64,000 bases of DNA from Prochlorococcus sp. AG-363-O06. Its GTDB lineage: Bacteria; Cyanobacteriota; Cyanobacteriia; PCC-6307; Cyanobiaceae. Both the position numbers and the translations under genes were made by a program. This document shows, piece after piece, positions 1 through 10,347 of the stretch (within the stretch, counting starts at the first letter, position 1; each line of letters starts with the position of its first letter). The notes beneath the pieces are model-generated. The model was not told the DNA's origin. It saw nothing but the letters and a program-made list of their open reading frames with translations, and did not search any database. The stretch lies in contig QCFY01000002.1 in assembly GCA_003280085.1 (NCBI GenBank), positions 62,001 to 126,000 of the forward strand, written 5' to 3'.

Positions 1-1077
1 TATGAATTTAGGCCATTTGTTATCAAGGCACGAAAATGCAAGTGATTGAATCTTCTCGAGTTGATCATCACTCCAGCCATCTAATAATCTAAATAAGGTC
101 ATAAAAAAATACAAAGCACCGTAATCCTTTTTCGCACGATTCAACTGTTCTAATATCTTTGGCCAAATCTCATCTGGCCGACGAGTTAGAAGGTTTTCTA
201 GTGCAAGATAACAATGACTGAAATCTGTATTAAATAATTCACTAATAAGGAAATCATTATCTGGAGAATGAACGTATGTCTGCAGACGTTTTAGATTGCA
301 AGGGTGGTCTTTCATAATTGAGTCTAGAACTTTTTCAAGCTCTAGCGCATTAACTTGAATTAAGTCCTGAGGCCACAAGGCCTCAATTGCACTAATTCGA
401 AAGAATGGTGCAACTGGAGTCCTTAAGACTAGAGGGAGTAGTTCAATAGCGCCAGAATCTATAACATCAGTTATTGCACATTGCCTTGAGTTTTGATTAG
501 GAAGAGATAAATATTCTTCAAGCAAATAAAGATATTCTTTATCACCATAATGGCTACAAAAAGCAGCAATCACAGCACCTCTAAAACCAGCTGGTAATGA
601 TGAGTCATGCAGAATTGACTTAAATTTAGGGGTTTTTGAAAAAGCCTTCATACCAACAAGGCTCTTAATCAAGACTCTCCTGTTTTGCAGAGGTTCCTCT
701 AATAAATTAACAATCTTTCTATGGATTTCTTTATCTTTACAGCCCAACTTATCCAAAGCCCATGCCGCATTTTCGACTAGATATGGGTCACTACTCCACA
801 AACATTTGGCAATTACAGGGATAGTATCCACGCAACCATGTCTTGCCAAACCCTCAACAGCTTTTCTTTTCGCTATAACCACTGCCTGATTTGTTGACTT
901 AGATTGAATCAAGTCCAGAAAGGCATTCTTAACTTCTAAGCATGGAAATTTTATCAAGTGAAATGCAGCCTTATAGTAATCACTTGATAACCTTAATTTA
1001 CTGATAGGTAGAGAAAGAATCTCCAGTGCCTCTGATTTGGTTAATGGGGGTAAATTGTCATGGCTAAGAGATTCCAA
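1..1077 (-). CDS. cpeY: CpeY-like phycoerythrobilin lyase, 3' end outside window
   Basis: The reverse strand is open from a TTG at 1077 to the window edge (359 codons, no stop), so the C-terminus is missing. The protein is all-helical with repeated HEAT-like units (for example AVVIAKRKAVEGLARHG and ENAAWALDKLGC near the N-terminus), as in the E/F-clan bilin lyases. CpeY attaches phycoerythrobilin to alpha-phycoerythrin Cys82, with CpeZ as a helper. The assignment rests on the HEAT pattern, the length and the position beside cpeZ-cpeA-cpeB. No ATG lies in frame near the 5' end and an in-frame TGA lies just upstream, so TTG is the best start; no clear Shine-Dalgarno was seen. Confidence 0.75.
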   Translation of the reverse strand, partial: MESLSHDNLPPLTKSEALEILSLPISKLRLSSDYYKAAFHLIKFPCLEVKNAFLDLIQSKSTNQAVVIAKRKAVEGLARHGCVDTIPVIAKCLWSSDPYLVENAAWALDKLGCKDKEIHRKIVNLLEEPLQNRRVLIKSLVGMKAFSKTPKFKSILHDSSLPAGFRGAVIAAFCSHYGDKEYLYLLEEYLSLPNQNSRQCAITDVIDSGAIELLPLVLRTPVAPFFRISAIEALWPQDLIQVNALELEKVLDSIMKDHPCNLKRLQTYVHSPDNDFLISELFNTDFSHCYLALENLLTRRPDEIWPKILEQLNRAKKDYGALYFFMTLFRLLDGWSDDQLEKIQSLAFSCLDNKWPKFI

Positions 1078-1245
1078 ATAAAAAGTTCAATATTTTTATC
1101 TATTTAAACTCAATCTCAATAGATGTAGAGGGTTATTCTTAAAATAAGCAAGATTGAAACTTTTTACCTAAATGCAAAGCATTAAAGCAAATCAAATGCT
1201 CTAACTCTAGGATATTAGACAATAAAACTTCTATAACCAAAGAAA

Positions 1246-2148
1246 TTGCAGCATGATAAGCCACAACCAGATCCTCAGCAAGAATTAAGGCTTAGCGAGA
1301 AAGAGGCTGAGCAGCTTGCTGCAGAGCTCAAAGAGCAAATTCAATCAGGGCAAATAAGTAATGCAAATTCTGAACAGATTTCATTAATGATTGCAGGGCT
1401 TCAGGACAGTAGAGGGCTGATAAGAAGAACATTTACTGAAGGCCTAGGCAAAGTCGGCAAAGCCACTTTGCCCTATCTAAAACACGTTCTTTTAGATCAT
1501 TCGAATGTGACGGCAAGGCGTGCAGCTGCAAAAGCATTACGTTTAGTTGGCGAACCAAATGCACTTCCAGCTCTTCTAAAGGCTTTAAGCGAAGACTCAG
1601 ATGAAGTTGTTCAAGGGTCGGCCGCTGGAGCTATTGCAAGCTTTGGTGAAAGTGGATTCGAATGTTTTATAGCTATTCTGATTAACCCTCAAAGCACAGC
1701 AATGCAATGCGGACTTGCAAAGTGGGGATTGTCCTTCATAGGAGCAGAAGCACCAGAAGCTCTACTTAAAGCAGCGAAATCTCAATATCCTGAAATTAGA
1801 GCCGCTGCAATAGCTGCTCTAAGCGAACAAGCCAATAGTTTTGGAGATCAGAATGCCAAGCAAATACTTATAAACGCCTTAAACGATTCTTCAATAGAAG
1901 TACGCGCTGAGGCTACTGCACAAATAAGTCAAATAGATGAACCAGGTTTGGCATTAGATTTGCTAGTTAAAAAACTATCCGACTCAAGTAGCCTTGTCAG
2001 AAAAAGTGCGGCATTGAGCTTAATTAAAATTTCAGAACCAAAAGCAATTGAATATCTAATAGAACGAGAATTAAAAGAGAAGGATAAAGACGTCTTAAAT
2101 ATTCTAAAGCTAGCAAGAGTACAGCTTACTAAGTTAGCTTATAAATAA
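1246..2148 (+). CDS. HEAT-repeat phycobilin lyase-like protein (MpeX/MpeU type)
   Basis: This 300-residue protein starts at TTG. After a charged N-terminus of about 45 residues it consists of HEAT repeats, seen as recurring VTARRAAAKALRLVGEPNALPAL-like helix pairs, for example near residues 85-110, 115-135, 180-200 and 210-260. Length and pattern fit the MpeU/MpeX branch of E/F-clan bilin lyases or lyase-isomerases, which act on phycoerythrin cysteines. It sits between cpeY and cpeZ but is transcribed the other way, converging on cpeZ with a 23-bp gap. The gene has been called mpeX in Prochlorococcus phycoerythrin clusters, from memory. Its substrate site cannot be read from sequence, and a chaperone-like role is possible. 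Confidence 0.65.
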   Translation: MQHDKPQPDPQQELRLSEKEAEQLAAELKEQIQSGQISNANSEQISLMIAGLQDSRGLIRRTFTEGLGKVGKATLPYLKHVLLDHSNVTARRAAAKALRLVGEPNALPALLKALSEDSDEVVQGSAAGAIASFGESGFECFIAILINPQSTAMQCGLAKWGLSFIGAEAPEALLKAAKSQYPEIRAAAIAALSEQANSFGDQNAKQILINALNDSSIEVRAEATAQISQIDEPGLALDLLVKKLSDSSSLVRKSAALSLIKISEPKAIEYLIERELKEKDKDVLNILKLARVQLTKLAYK

Positions 2149-2171
2149 ATCCAATAATAGGTTCCGAGATC

Positions 2172-2801
2172 TTATTGGCTAGGCAAATATTTAGACAATG
2201 CAACTTCTATAGCCGAACGCAATAAATCATCTTGAGGATTATCATTATATAGGTCCCTTATTGATCTTTCAGCTAAAGAGTTATTCACCTCACCCAAAGC
2301 TAGGATTGCTGTAGTTGATCTAAGTATATTTTGATCTCTAGATAAGCTAATAAGACTTAGAAGGCCAAATTCACCTTGGGTTTTCAATAATGGGATAACA
2401 GTAAGTATGATCTCAGGATCTTCCTCTTTTAATGAAAGTTCAATTACTTCTAATGCTTCTTTTGGGAAAGGCTTAGAATTTGCAATGACCGAAACTTGGA
2501 CAAATACCTTAAGGCAACTTAATCTAACGACCTGATCATTTGTTAAATGATAAACCTCAACTAATGGCTTCAATACCTGATTCCCAAATTGCCCTAATGC
2601 TTTCACTGCCTTTCGTCTAATTTGAAGCTCAGGATGATCCAAATAGGACAACAACCTCTTCAGCGTTTGATTAGGCCAATGCTTAATCATAGTTACGCAG
2701 ACCTGTTTATTTATATGAGGGTTAGGGTGAAATAAATCCAAAAATAATTTGTCAAAGCCTTGGCTCCCGTAATCTTTATCGATTAATCCTTGCGAATTCA
2801 T
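2172..2801 (-). CDS. cpeZ: CpeZ-like phycoerythrin lyase chaperone
   Basis: A 209-residue HEAT-repeat protein starting at ATG 2801. Repeats such as PELQIRRKAVKALGQFGNQV (about residues 56-75) and QVVRLSCLKVFVQVS follow the lyase-family pattern. Length fits CpeZ (about 205 residues), the chaperone-like partner of CpeY in adding bilin to alpha-phycoerythrin. It lies 92 bp downstream of cpeA on the same strand, consistent with a cpeB-cpeA-cpeZ transcript. It ends 23 bp from the stop of the opposing lyase-like gene. Confidence 0.75.
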   Translation of the reverse strand: MNSQGLIDKDYGSQGFDKLFLDLFHPNPHINKQVCVTMIKHWPNQTLKRLLSYLDHPELQIRRKAVKALGQFGNQVLKPLVEVYHLTNDQVVRLSCLKVFVQVSVIANSKPFPKEALEVIELSLKEEDPEIILTVIPLLKTQGEFGLLSLISLSRDQNILRSTTAILALGEVNNSLAERSIRDLYNDNPQDDLLRSAIEVALSKYLPSQ

Positions 2802-2893
2802 TTCACATCAAGCTTAGAAAGCAAATAGAAAATTTATTCTAAAATAAACCTTAAAGCAAAAAACTCTACTTGCAAAATTGGAATTGCGAGATC

Positions 2894-3361
<468 letters not shown>

Positions 3362-3416
3362 TTAAAGCTTCCTAAATAAGGAAGTGTGATTTGCAAGGGA
3401 AAACCTCTAATGAGAA

Positions 3417-3977
<561 letters not shown>

Positions 3978-4001
3978 CTAGCCGGAACAGAAAGTGGCAA
4001 A

Positions 4002-4029
4002 AGCGCTTTTGTTTTAAAGCAAAAGCACT
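4002..4029 (-). promoter_or_regulatory. Hairpin/palindrome in the cpeB 5' leader
   Basis: Two complementary 10-mers (agcgcttttg and caaaagcact, one G-U wobble in RNA) flank an 8-nt loop, 37-64 nt upstream of the cpeB start. The left arm also belongs to a perfect 14-bp palindrome, caaaagcgcttttg, at 3998-4011. Two mutually exclusive folds, or a dimeric-protein operator, are possible. No U-tract follows in the cpeB direction, so a plain terminator is unlikely. Confidence 0.35.
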
Positions 4030-4066
4030 AGCTAACAACCTACGTCTAGCGCCTTACAAGAAGGCA

Positions 4067-4096
4067 AATATAATGTTAGTCCGCAACGGTTCGTAA
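4067..4096 (-). promoter_or_regulatory. Candidate cpeB promoter
   Basis: Read on the reverse strand there is a TTACGA (4096-4091) and, 18 nt further on, a TATATT (4072-4067), about 100 nt upstream of the cpeB ATG. The -35-like box overlaps a short dyad, cggtt-cgt-aaccg, at 4087-4099 that could be an operator. The whole gap 3966-4269 has no gene I can support; it is the divergent region between cpeB and the small gene at 4270. Assignment is by eye only. Confidence 0.3.
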
Positions 4097-4269
4097 CCGA
4101 AACGAAAACACCTATAGCTCCAAGGCAAAGCTTAATGAAACTGAATCACTTTCAAAAAGATGGTCTAGCATTGATTTTCTCTTAAGCTTCCTAGCCATAT
4201 ATACAAAACAACAGTTTCATTAGATAAGATTAAACAGGCTACAGAAATCTGTTTTATTTAGATCAATCG

Positions 4270-4485
4270 ATGTCGGAACCTGAACTCCAAGAACTTAATG
4301 AGTCAATAGAGGAACTCACTATTTACCACGATCGTCTTCACAAAGAGGTACTTACTATAGCTAAAAAATTAAAAATGCCTCAGAAAAGAATAGAGTCAAC
4401 AATAAAGGAACATTCGGAGCTTAATCAAATAAAAATAATTCTTGAAAAGCTTATAGAGCAGAGGGATAAGCAAAGGAAATCTTAA
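4270..4485 (+). CDS. Small coiled-coil hypothetical protein
   Basis: A 71-residue, highly charged protein of alternating hydrophobic and E/K positions throughout (ELNESIEELTIYHDRLHKEV near the N-terminus, LEKLIEQRDKQRKS at the end). It is predicted to be almost entirely helical coiled coil, with no cysteine, signal peptide or membrane segment. I do not recognise the family. It is divergent from cpeB across a 304-bp gap and 180 bp upstream of the ABC exporter gene. ATG start, no strong Shine-Dalgarno. It could be a small scaffold or a lineage-specific protein of unknown role. Confidence 0.6.
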   Translation: MSEPELQELNESIEELTIYHDRLHKEVLTIAKKLKMPQKRIESTIKEHSELNQIKIILEKLIEQRDKQRKS

Positions 4486-4665
4486 GGAGAAGACTGTCTT
4501 AAATTAAGAATCAAGGGAGGTATGATCTAGAAAACATTATTAATCATTTCGAATTAACTACTCACCTCTATAAAAGCTTGATTGTGAGCGGTTCCTGGAC
4601 TGGCTGTTTAAGTAGCACATAAGCCTTGTCTGGGAATAAATTTATAAAGTGTTTGGCATTCAAAC

Positions 4666-6498
4666 GTGCCTCTTGCAAAAGGCCAAACAATTCATCGTCT
4701 TAGGCGTTTGTTTCGGGTAATCCCAAAAAAACGTGTTCGATCTCTGATGGCTGTACTTCCACTCTCTGCAGTTTCTGGCGTAGTGGACTTAGGAACAGTT
4801 GCGGTTGCCGCAAGACTTGCAGGCAGTCTTGTAGGCCAAAAATTACAAGACTCCATACCTGGGATAAAAGTCTTTGGAGGGTCATCAGGAGATCAAGCTC
4901 TTTGGCTGGTCCTTATTTTTGTTATTTTGAGTTGGCTTGGCTCCACTAGCAAATTACTCTTAAAAGTTTTTCAAGAACGTTTAACAGCAGAAGTTTGGAG
5001 AGATATATCTGACAGGATTTTAGGCAGGGTAATAGGTCAACCTTATGAGTACTACATGACGGCGAAAAACTCTGCAATTTCAGCTCAAATAATGGCAAAT
5101 ATGCAAAGAGTATCAGATTTAATAATAGCTCCAATACTTACAATTACATCAAGCTCAATAGTCTTATTATTTCTGGCAATTGCATTAGGACTTACGCTAG
5201 GAATTAAAGCAATACTTTTACTAGGCTTACTAGGAATTGCTTTTATGGCAATTTCTTCATTGGTTGTTCCTTACTTACGCCATGCATCTCAACAAAGAGT
5301 TAGGTTGGATATACTTGCAAACTCATTACTTAATCAAATATTCTTCTCAATAAGAGATATACACTTAAGTCATACTGGTAGACATTTTGAATCTAGATTT
5401 ATAAAGGCAGGACAATCAGCAAAATCATATGAGTGGATGTCAAAGCTTTTGCCAGATGTTCCACGATTTTTAATTGAACCATTAGCAATAACCTTGATTT
5501 TTTCTGCCGCTCTCTTACCTAGATTTATCAACTCTTCAGACGAAAAGCTTGCAATAACTTTAATACCTTTTGTCACTACTTTTGTAGTGGCTTCTGTAAA
5601 AATTACACCGCCACTACAAGACCTTTTTAAATCAATAACACGCCTCAGGGGGGCATTACCAGAAGTAGAATCTGCTTTAAGTTACTTAGAACTCCCCTCC
5701 CCTAAAAGGGCATTTATTTCAAACAAAAGCCTTTCTCCTGAAGGGGTTTTCCCTAGAAGGGAAATTTCACTCCATAAAGTTGGTTATAGATATCCCGAAG
5801 CAGATCAAGCTGCATTAAGGTCAATATCTATCAATATCCCTGTAGGTTCAAGAGTTGCATTAATGGGGCCAACTGGAAGTGGCAAGTCAACTCTTTCTAG
5901 CATTTTACTTTCACATTTAGAACCAACCACAGGTCAAATAAGATTAGACGGCATTCCGTTAGCATCATCAGACATATCAGCTTGGCAGCGCTGTTGCGCC
6001 GAAGTTCCACAAAATATACATCTTCTTGATGCAAGTATTGTAGACAATATTGCATTTGGAATACCTGAAGAGAAAGTAAATTACGATGAAGTTTGGGAAG
6101 CAATAAGTGCCGCTCAGCTTTATGATTTAATTACAGAGATGCCTCATGGACTATATACATGTGTTGGTGAGAACGGGTTCAATTTTTCTGGTGGGCAGCG
6201 ACAAAGGATTGCTCTTGCTAGAGCCTTTTATAGAAAAACAAAGTTCTTAGTGCTAGACGAAGCAACAAGTTCATTAGATGAAAAAACCGAGAGTGATGTA
6301 ATTAATTCCCTGGAAATTATCGGAAGAAGATGTACTACATTAGTAATAGCTCACCGCCTTAATACACTTTCTAAATGCGATCAAATATATGAAATAAAAG
6401 ATGGACTAGTTGCTTCGTCAGGAACCTATAGCGATCTATGTGACCCTTCACATCCGTTAGGGATTAGCGTCAGAGGTCGCAGAAGTGAAGAGGTTTAA
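4666..6498 (+). CDS. ABC exporter, fused membrane and ATPase domains
   Basis: A 610-residue half-transporter of the MsbA/PglK-like type. The N-terminal half (about residues 20-330) has six hydrophobic segments; the C-terminal half is the nucleotide-binding domain, with Walker A GPTGSGKST (about 400), signature FSGGQRQ (about 505), Walker B FLVLDEATSSLD (about 527) and the switch histidine in IAHRL (about 562). Such proteins work as homodimers in the cytoplasmic membrane and export lipids, lipid-linked sugars or peptides; the substrate cannot be told here. Start is GTG 4666. It stands alone with UvrD/PcrA 73 bp downstream. The polysaccharide genes 8 kb away make a glycolipid substrate possible but unproven. 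Confidence 0.85.
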   Translation: MPLAKGQTIHRLRRLFRVIPKKRVRSLMAVLPLSAVSGVVDLGTVAVAARLAGSLVGQKLQDSIPGIKVFGGSSGDQALWLVLIFVILSWLGSTSKLLLKVFQERLTAEVWRDISDRILGRVIGQPYEYYMTAKNSAISAQIMANMQRVSDLIIAPILTITSSSIVLLFLAIALGLTLGIKAILLLGLLGIAFMAISSLVVPYLRHASQQRVRLDILANSLLNQIFFSIRDIHLSHTGRHFESRFIKAGQSAKSYEWMSKLLPDVPRFLIEPLAITLIFSAALLPRFINSSDEKLAITLIPFVTTFVVASVKITPPLQDLFKSITRLRGALPEVESALSYLELPSPKRAFISNKSLSPEGVFPRREISLHKVGYRYPEADQAALRSISINIPVGSRVALMGPTGSGKSTLSSILLSHLEPTTGQIRLDGIPLASSDISAWQRCCAEVPQNIHLLDASIVDNIAFGIPEEKVNYDEVWEAISAAQLYDLITEMPHGLYTCVGENGFNFSGGQRQRIALARAFYRKTKFLVLDEATSSLDEKTESDVINSLEIIGRRCTTLVIAHRLNTLSKCDQIYEIKDGLVASSGTYSDLCDPSHPLGISVRGRRSEEV

Positions 6499-6571
6499 AG
6501 AAAAGAGTATGATTATTACTAATTTAAAAATCACGAGAATAAACCTATACATTTATACAGCATAATCTAAA

Positions 6572-9001
6572 ATGAAAGAACAAAAAAGTGTTTTTCTCGA
6601 AGGGTTAAATGATGCACAATGCATAGCAGTCGACCATCTTAATGGTCCTTTGTTAGTAGTTGCTGGGGCTGGAAGTGGAAAAACTAGAGCTTTAACTCAT
6701 AGGATTGCTCATTTAATATCTGAGCACTTTGTAGATCCTCAAGAAATCTTAGCTGTTACTTTTACAAATAAAGCTGCTATGGAAATGAAAGAAAGGCTAG
6801 AGCTCCTTCTTTCAAAAAAACTTGCACAAAAACTTTTTGCGCAGCCTTGGTCTACTCTCCCTACTGTCGATCAACGACAATTACGAGGCAAGGTCTATCA
6901 AGAAGTGAGCAAAGAATTATGGATAGGAACCTTTCACGCTTTATTTGCACGCTTATTAAGGTTTGATATAGAAAAGTTTAAAGACTTAGAAGGTCTTACT
7001 TGGACAAGGCAATTCTCAATTTATGACGAGTCAGATGCTCAAAGCCTTATCAAGGAAATAGTGACGCAAGAGCTTCAACTGGATCCAAAGCGATTTGAAC
7101 CCAAAAAAGTGCGTTGGGCAATCAGTAATGCAAAAAATCAAGGTCTACTACCAGATGAATTAGCAAATCAGGCTGAAGGTCAAAGAGAAAGGCTTATTGC
7201 AAAAACATACAAACTTTATAGAAAATCTCTAGCCTCAAATAATGCGTTAGATTTTGATGACCTTCTTTTGATACCAGTACAATTACTGAAGCAAAGTGAA
7301 GAGGTTAGAAATTATTGGCACAAACGCTTTAAGCATGTCCTTGTAGATGAATATCAAGATACAAATCGAACACAATATGAATTGATAAAGCTTATAGTTA
7401 CAAATGGAGTTGATCCCAGGGAATTTAATAAATGGGCAGATCGCTCTGTATTTGTAGTAGGTGATGCTGATCAGAGTATCTACAGCTTTAGAGCCGCTGA
7501 CTTTAGAATTCTTATGGGGTTTCAGGAAGATTTTGGAGACAAGGCTAAATTTGATACAACTAATACTATGGTTAAGTTAGAAGAGAATTACAGATCTACA
7601 TCAACGATTTTAGAAGCCGCAAATGCACTAATTTCAAATAACAAAGAGAGAATAGATAAAGTCCTGAGGGCAACTAGAAGTGCTGGAGAATTAATAAAAC
7701 TAACCCGATGTGATGATGAGATAGCAGAAGCAGAAGCTGTGGTTCATCGACTCAGAATACTTGATGCAAAGCATCCAGAATTAAAATGGAAGGATATGGC
7801 TATTCTTTATAGAACTAATGCTCAGTCGCGAGCAATAGAAGAATCTTTAGTTCGATGGAGTATTCCCTACACAGTCGTAGGTGGCTTACGCTTTTATGAC
7901 CGGAGAGAAATAAAAGACATACTTGCTTATATAAGAATATTAATTAATCCATCTGACAGTGTAAGTCTACTGAGAGTACTTAATGTCCCTAAGCGGGGAA
8001 TAGGGAAGACGACAATTCAAAGGCTCTCTGATGCTTCAAATCAATTGGGGATACCTCTTTGGGATGTAATTAGTGATGCTGACGCTGTTCGAACATTAAG
8101 TGGCAGGTCCTCAAAAGGGCTATTTGAATTTTATGAGTTGATTGATTCTCTTCAAAAAATCATTTTCGACCTGGAGCCTTCTGAAGTAATCAAAGAAATT
8201 CTTGAAAAAAGTGGTTACTTAAGAACATTGATAGCTGAAGCCAGTGATGAGTCAGAAGAGCGCCGCCGTAATCTTCAAGAACTTGTAAATGCAGCCCTTC
8301 AATATCAAGAAGAGAATGAGTCAAAAGACATAGAAGGCTTTTTGGCCTCAGCAGCCTTGGCAAGTGATTCAGACAATAAAGACACAGCAGCAGATCGAAT
8401 CACTTTAATGACGTTGCATAGCAGTAAAGGGTTGGAATTCCCCGTGGTCTGCCTAGTAGGAATGGAACAAGGTCTATTCCCAAGTTACCGATCCCTCGAC
8501 GACCCGTCCGCCTTGGAAGAAGAAAGAAGATTATGTTATGTAGGCATAACACGTGCAAAAGAAAGATTATTCCTTTCTCATGCCAGTGAAAGAAGACTTT
8601 GGGGAGGGATTAGAGAGCCTGCACTTCCTTCATTATTCCTTTCAGAAATACCTGAAGAGCTAATACAAGGTGATATTCCTCTCTCTAGCGGGGCTTCTAT
8701 AGTAAGGAAACAAAGAGTAGAGCGATTAGCTCGCATAAGTCTCACAAATTCGAATGAAAATGAAATCAATCAATCCAAATTAAATGCTAAGAATGCTGTA
8801 CGTAGGCGACACTCAGGACCATCTCCTGGGAAACAATGGTCAGTGGGCGACAAAGTAAAACATATAAATTTTGGAGAAGGAGAAATAACTCATACTTTTG
8901 GGAGTGGAGAGAAGGTATCCATTGCAGTTAAATTTGCAGGAATGGGACCAAAGATTCTTGACCCAAGACTTGCCCCCATTGAACCATTAGATCTTGCCTA
9001 A
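6572..9001 (+). CDS. pcrA: UvrD/PcrA-type superfamily 1 DNA helicase
   Basis: An 809-residue 3'-5' DNA helicase for repair and replication restart. Motif I AGAGSGKT is at about residues 31-38, the FTNKAA motif at about 66, motif II DEYQDTN at about 259, motif III GDADQSIYSFR at about 297, and the late motifs VTLHSSKGLEFP-like (TLMTLHSSKGLEFP) and YVGITRAKERL follow. The C-terminus (about 760-806) is a small basic/beta region, GDKVKHINFGEGEI, like the RNA-polymerase-binding Tudor-like domain of PcrA. ATG start. It is followed 53 bp later by the nucleotidyltransferase gene. The uvrD name would be equally acceptable. Confidence 0.93.
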   Translation: MKEQKSVFLEGLNDAQCIAVDHLNGPLLVVAGAGSGKTRALTHRIAHLISEHFVDPQEILAVTFTNKAAMEMKERLELLLSKKLAQKLFAQPWSTLPTVDQRQLRGKVYQEVSKELWIGTFHALFARLLRFDIEKFKDLEGLTWTRQFSIYDESDAQSLIKEIVTQELQLDPKRFEPKKVRWAISNAKNQGLLPDELANQAEGQRERLIAKTYKLYRKSLASNNALDFDDLLLIPVQLLKQSEEVRNYWHKRFKHVLVDEYQDTNRTQYELIKLIVTNGVDPREFNKWADRSVFVVGDADQSIYSFRAADFRILMGFQEDFGDKAKFDTTNTMVKLEENYRSTSTILEAANALISNNKERIDKVLRATRSAGELIKLTRCDDEIAEAEAVVHRLRILDAKHPELKWKDMAILYRTNAQSRAIEESLVRWSIPYTVVGGLRFYDRREIKDILAYIRILINPSDSVSLLRVLNVPKRGIGKTTIQRLSDASNQLGIPLWDVISDADAVRTLSGRSSKGLFEFYELIDSLQKIIFDLEPSEVIKEILEKSGYLRTLIAEASDESEERRRNLQELVNAALQYQEENESKDIEGFLASAALASDSDNKDTAADRITLMTLHSSKGLEFPVVCLVGMEQGLFPSYRSLDDPSALEEERRLCYVGITRAKERLFLSHASERRLWGGIREPALPSLFLSEIPEELIQGDIPLSSGASIVRKQRVERLARISLTNSNENEINQSKLNAKNAVRRRHSGPSPGKQWSVGDKVKHINFGEGEITHTFGSGEKVSIAVKFAGMGPKILDPRLAPIEPLDLA

Positions 9002-9054
9002 GAACGACTCTTCTAGATCTCTTTAACTTCGAAAGCAACTTCGAAATTAATCTA

Positions 9055-10347
9055 ATGAATCCCGAGAAACAGAAAACTAACATCCTTAGCCTTCCTTATT
9101 TGCCCAAGGATTTAATATCATTAATTAAACAAACTGCATCCAAAGCAGGAATCAAACGCATTGCAATTGTCGGAGGTGCAGTAAGAGACAGCCTGTACAG
9201 CAAAATGAATAAACTTGAATTGAAAGAGCTGAAGGATCTTGACTTAGTAGTAGAGGGGTCGGCATCAAAATTCGCAGATTACATACAAGATGAATTAGAG
9301 GTAGAGCGACTAACAGAATTGCGAATACATGATGCCTTCAACACGATCGAAATGAAAATTGATGGTTTTGCAATTGACATAGCCAGTGCTCGCGTCGAAA
9401 CTTATTCAGCACCAGGCAAAAATCCACAAATTAGTCTTTCAAACCTAAACCAAGATCTTGCTAGGCGCGATTTTACATGCAACGCTATGGCGGTTTGCAT
9501 TACAACTTGGGCCCTAATTGATATCTTTGAAGGACAAGCTTCATTAAAAAAAAAGCAATTAGAGTTTATACATTCAAACAGTGTCAAAGACGACCCAACA
9601 AGAGTACTTAGAGGGGCAAGGTATGCAGCAAGGCTGGGCTTTGAATTGGCATCCGCTGCCCAAGCTCAGATTGATTCAACATTAGAAGCCTGGCCTTGGG
9701 ACTGGACTCCAGGGCAAGCAACTAAGAATGCTCCCCCTGCATTGTCTACAAGATTGCGTTTTGAATTAGAAGAGTTATTGAATGAAGACAAGTGGTCAAT
9801 AGCATTAAGCAAATTACAAACATGGGGTGCCTTGAAATTAGTTGATGAGCAACTCCAAACTGACAAACGATTGAGGCGAAGATTGAATTGGGCTCATAGG
9901 TTAGGTATCCCACCAATAACAGCGTTAGTGGTGGGAGCTAAAAACCCAATCGAGCTTGCATCAAGACTACAATTGCCAATACATCAACAAACAATACTTA
10001 AAGAGAGTATTGAGATAGAAAAAATTCTCAGCAAAATACTAGTAAAAAAAGAATTTTTATCGTGGTCTCCCTCTCAATGGTGTGAAGAAATTGAAAGTAG
10101 ATCCTGGTCCGCACCCGCTATAGCAATAAGTATTTGCAATGGAACTTCTATTTGGAGAGTACTATTGCGGTGGTGGGGTAGATGGCGAAGAATAAAATCA
10201 CCTATCTCTGCTAGAGAGCTAATACAAAAGGGATGGCAACCTGGGCCTAGACTTGGCAAAGAACTATCTCGGTTGAGAAAAGAATTAATTGACAAAGTGG
10301 GAATCCTTCCTCCAGGAGAATTCATTAGCAACCAAATTCAAAACTAA
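9055..10347 (+). CDS. CCA-adding enzyme / poly(A) polymerase family
   Basis: A 430-residue class II nucleotidyltransferase. The active site is visible: GGAVRD at residues 40-45, the metal-binding DLD at 61-63, and RRDFTCNAMA at about 139 for nucleotide selection; DPTRVLRGARYAARLGF marks the neck region. The role is either adding CCA to tRNA 3' ends or polyadenylating RNA. Cyanobacteria split or combine these activities, so I leave the symbol open. The stop codon region overlaps that of selD by 4 bp on the other strand. Confidence 0.88.
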   Translation: MNPEKQKTNILSLPYLPKDLISLIKQTASKAGIKRIAIVGGAVRDSLYSKMNKLELKELKDLDLVVEGSASKFADYIQDELEVERLTELRIHDAFNTIEMKIDGFAIDIASARVETYSAPGKNPQISLSNLNQDLARRDFTCNAMAVCITTWALIDIFEGQASLKKKQLEFIHSNSVKDDPTRVLRGARYAARLGFELASAAQAQIDSTLEAWPWDWTPGQATKNAPPALSTRLRFELEELLNEDKWSIALSKLQTWGALKLVDEQLQTDKRLRRRLNWAHRLGIPPITALVVGAKNPIELASRLQLPIHQQTILKESIEIEKILSKILVKKEFLSWSPSQWCEEIESRSWSAPAIAISICNGTSIWRVLLRWWGRWRRIKSPISARELIQKGWQPGPRLGKELSRLRKELIDKVGILPPGEFISNQIQN

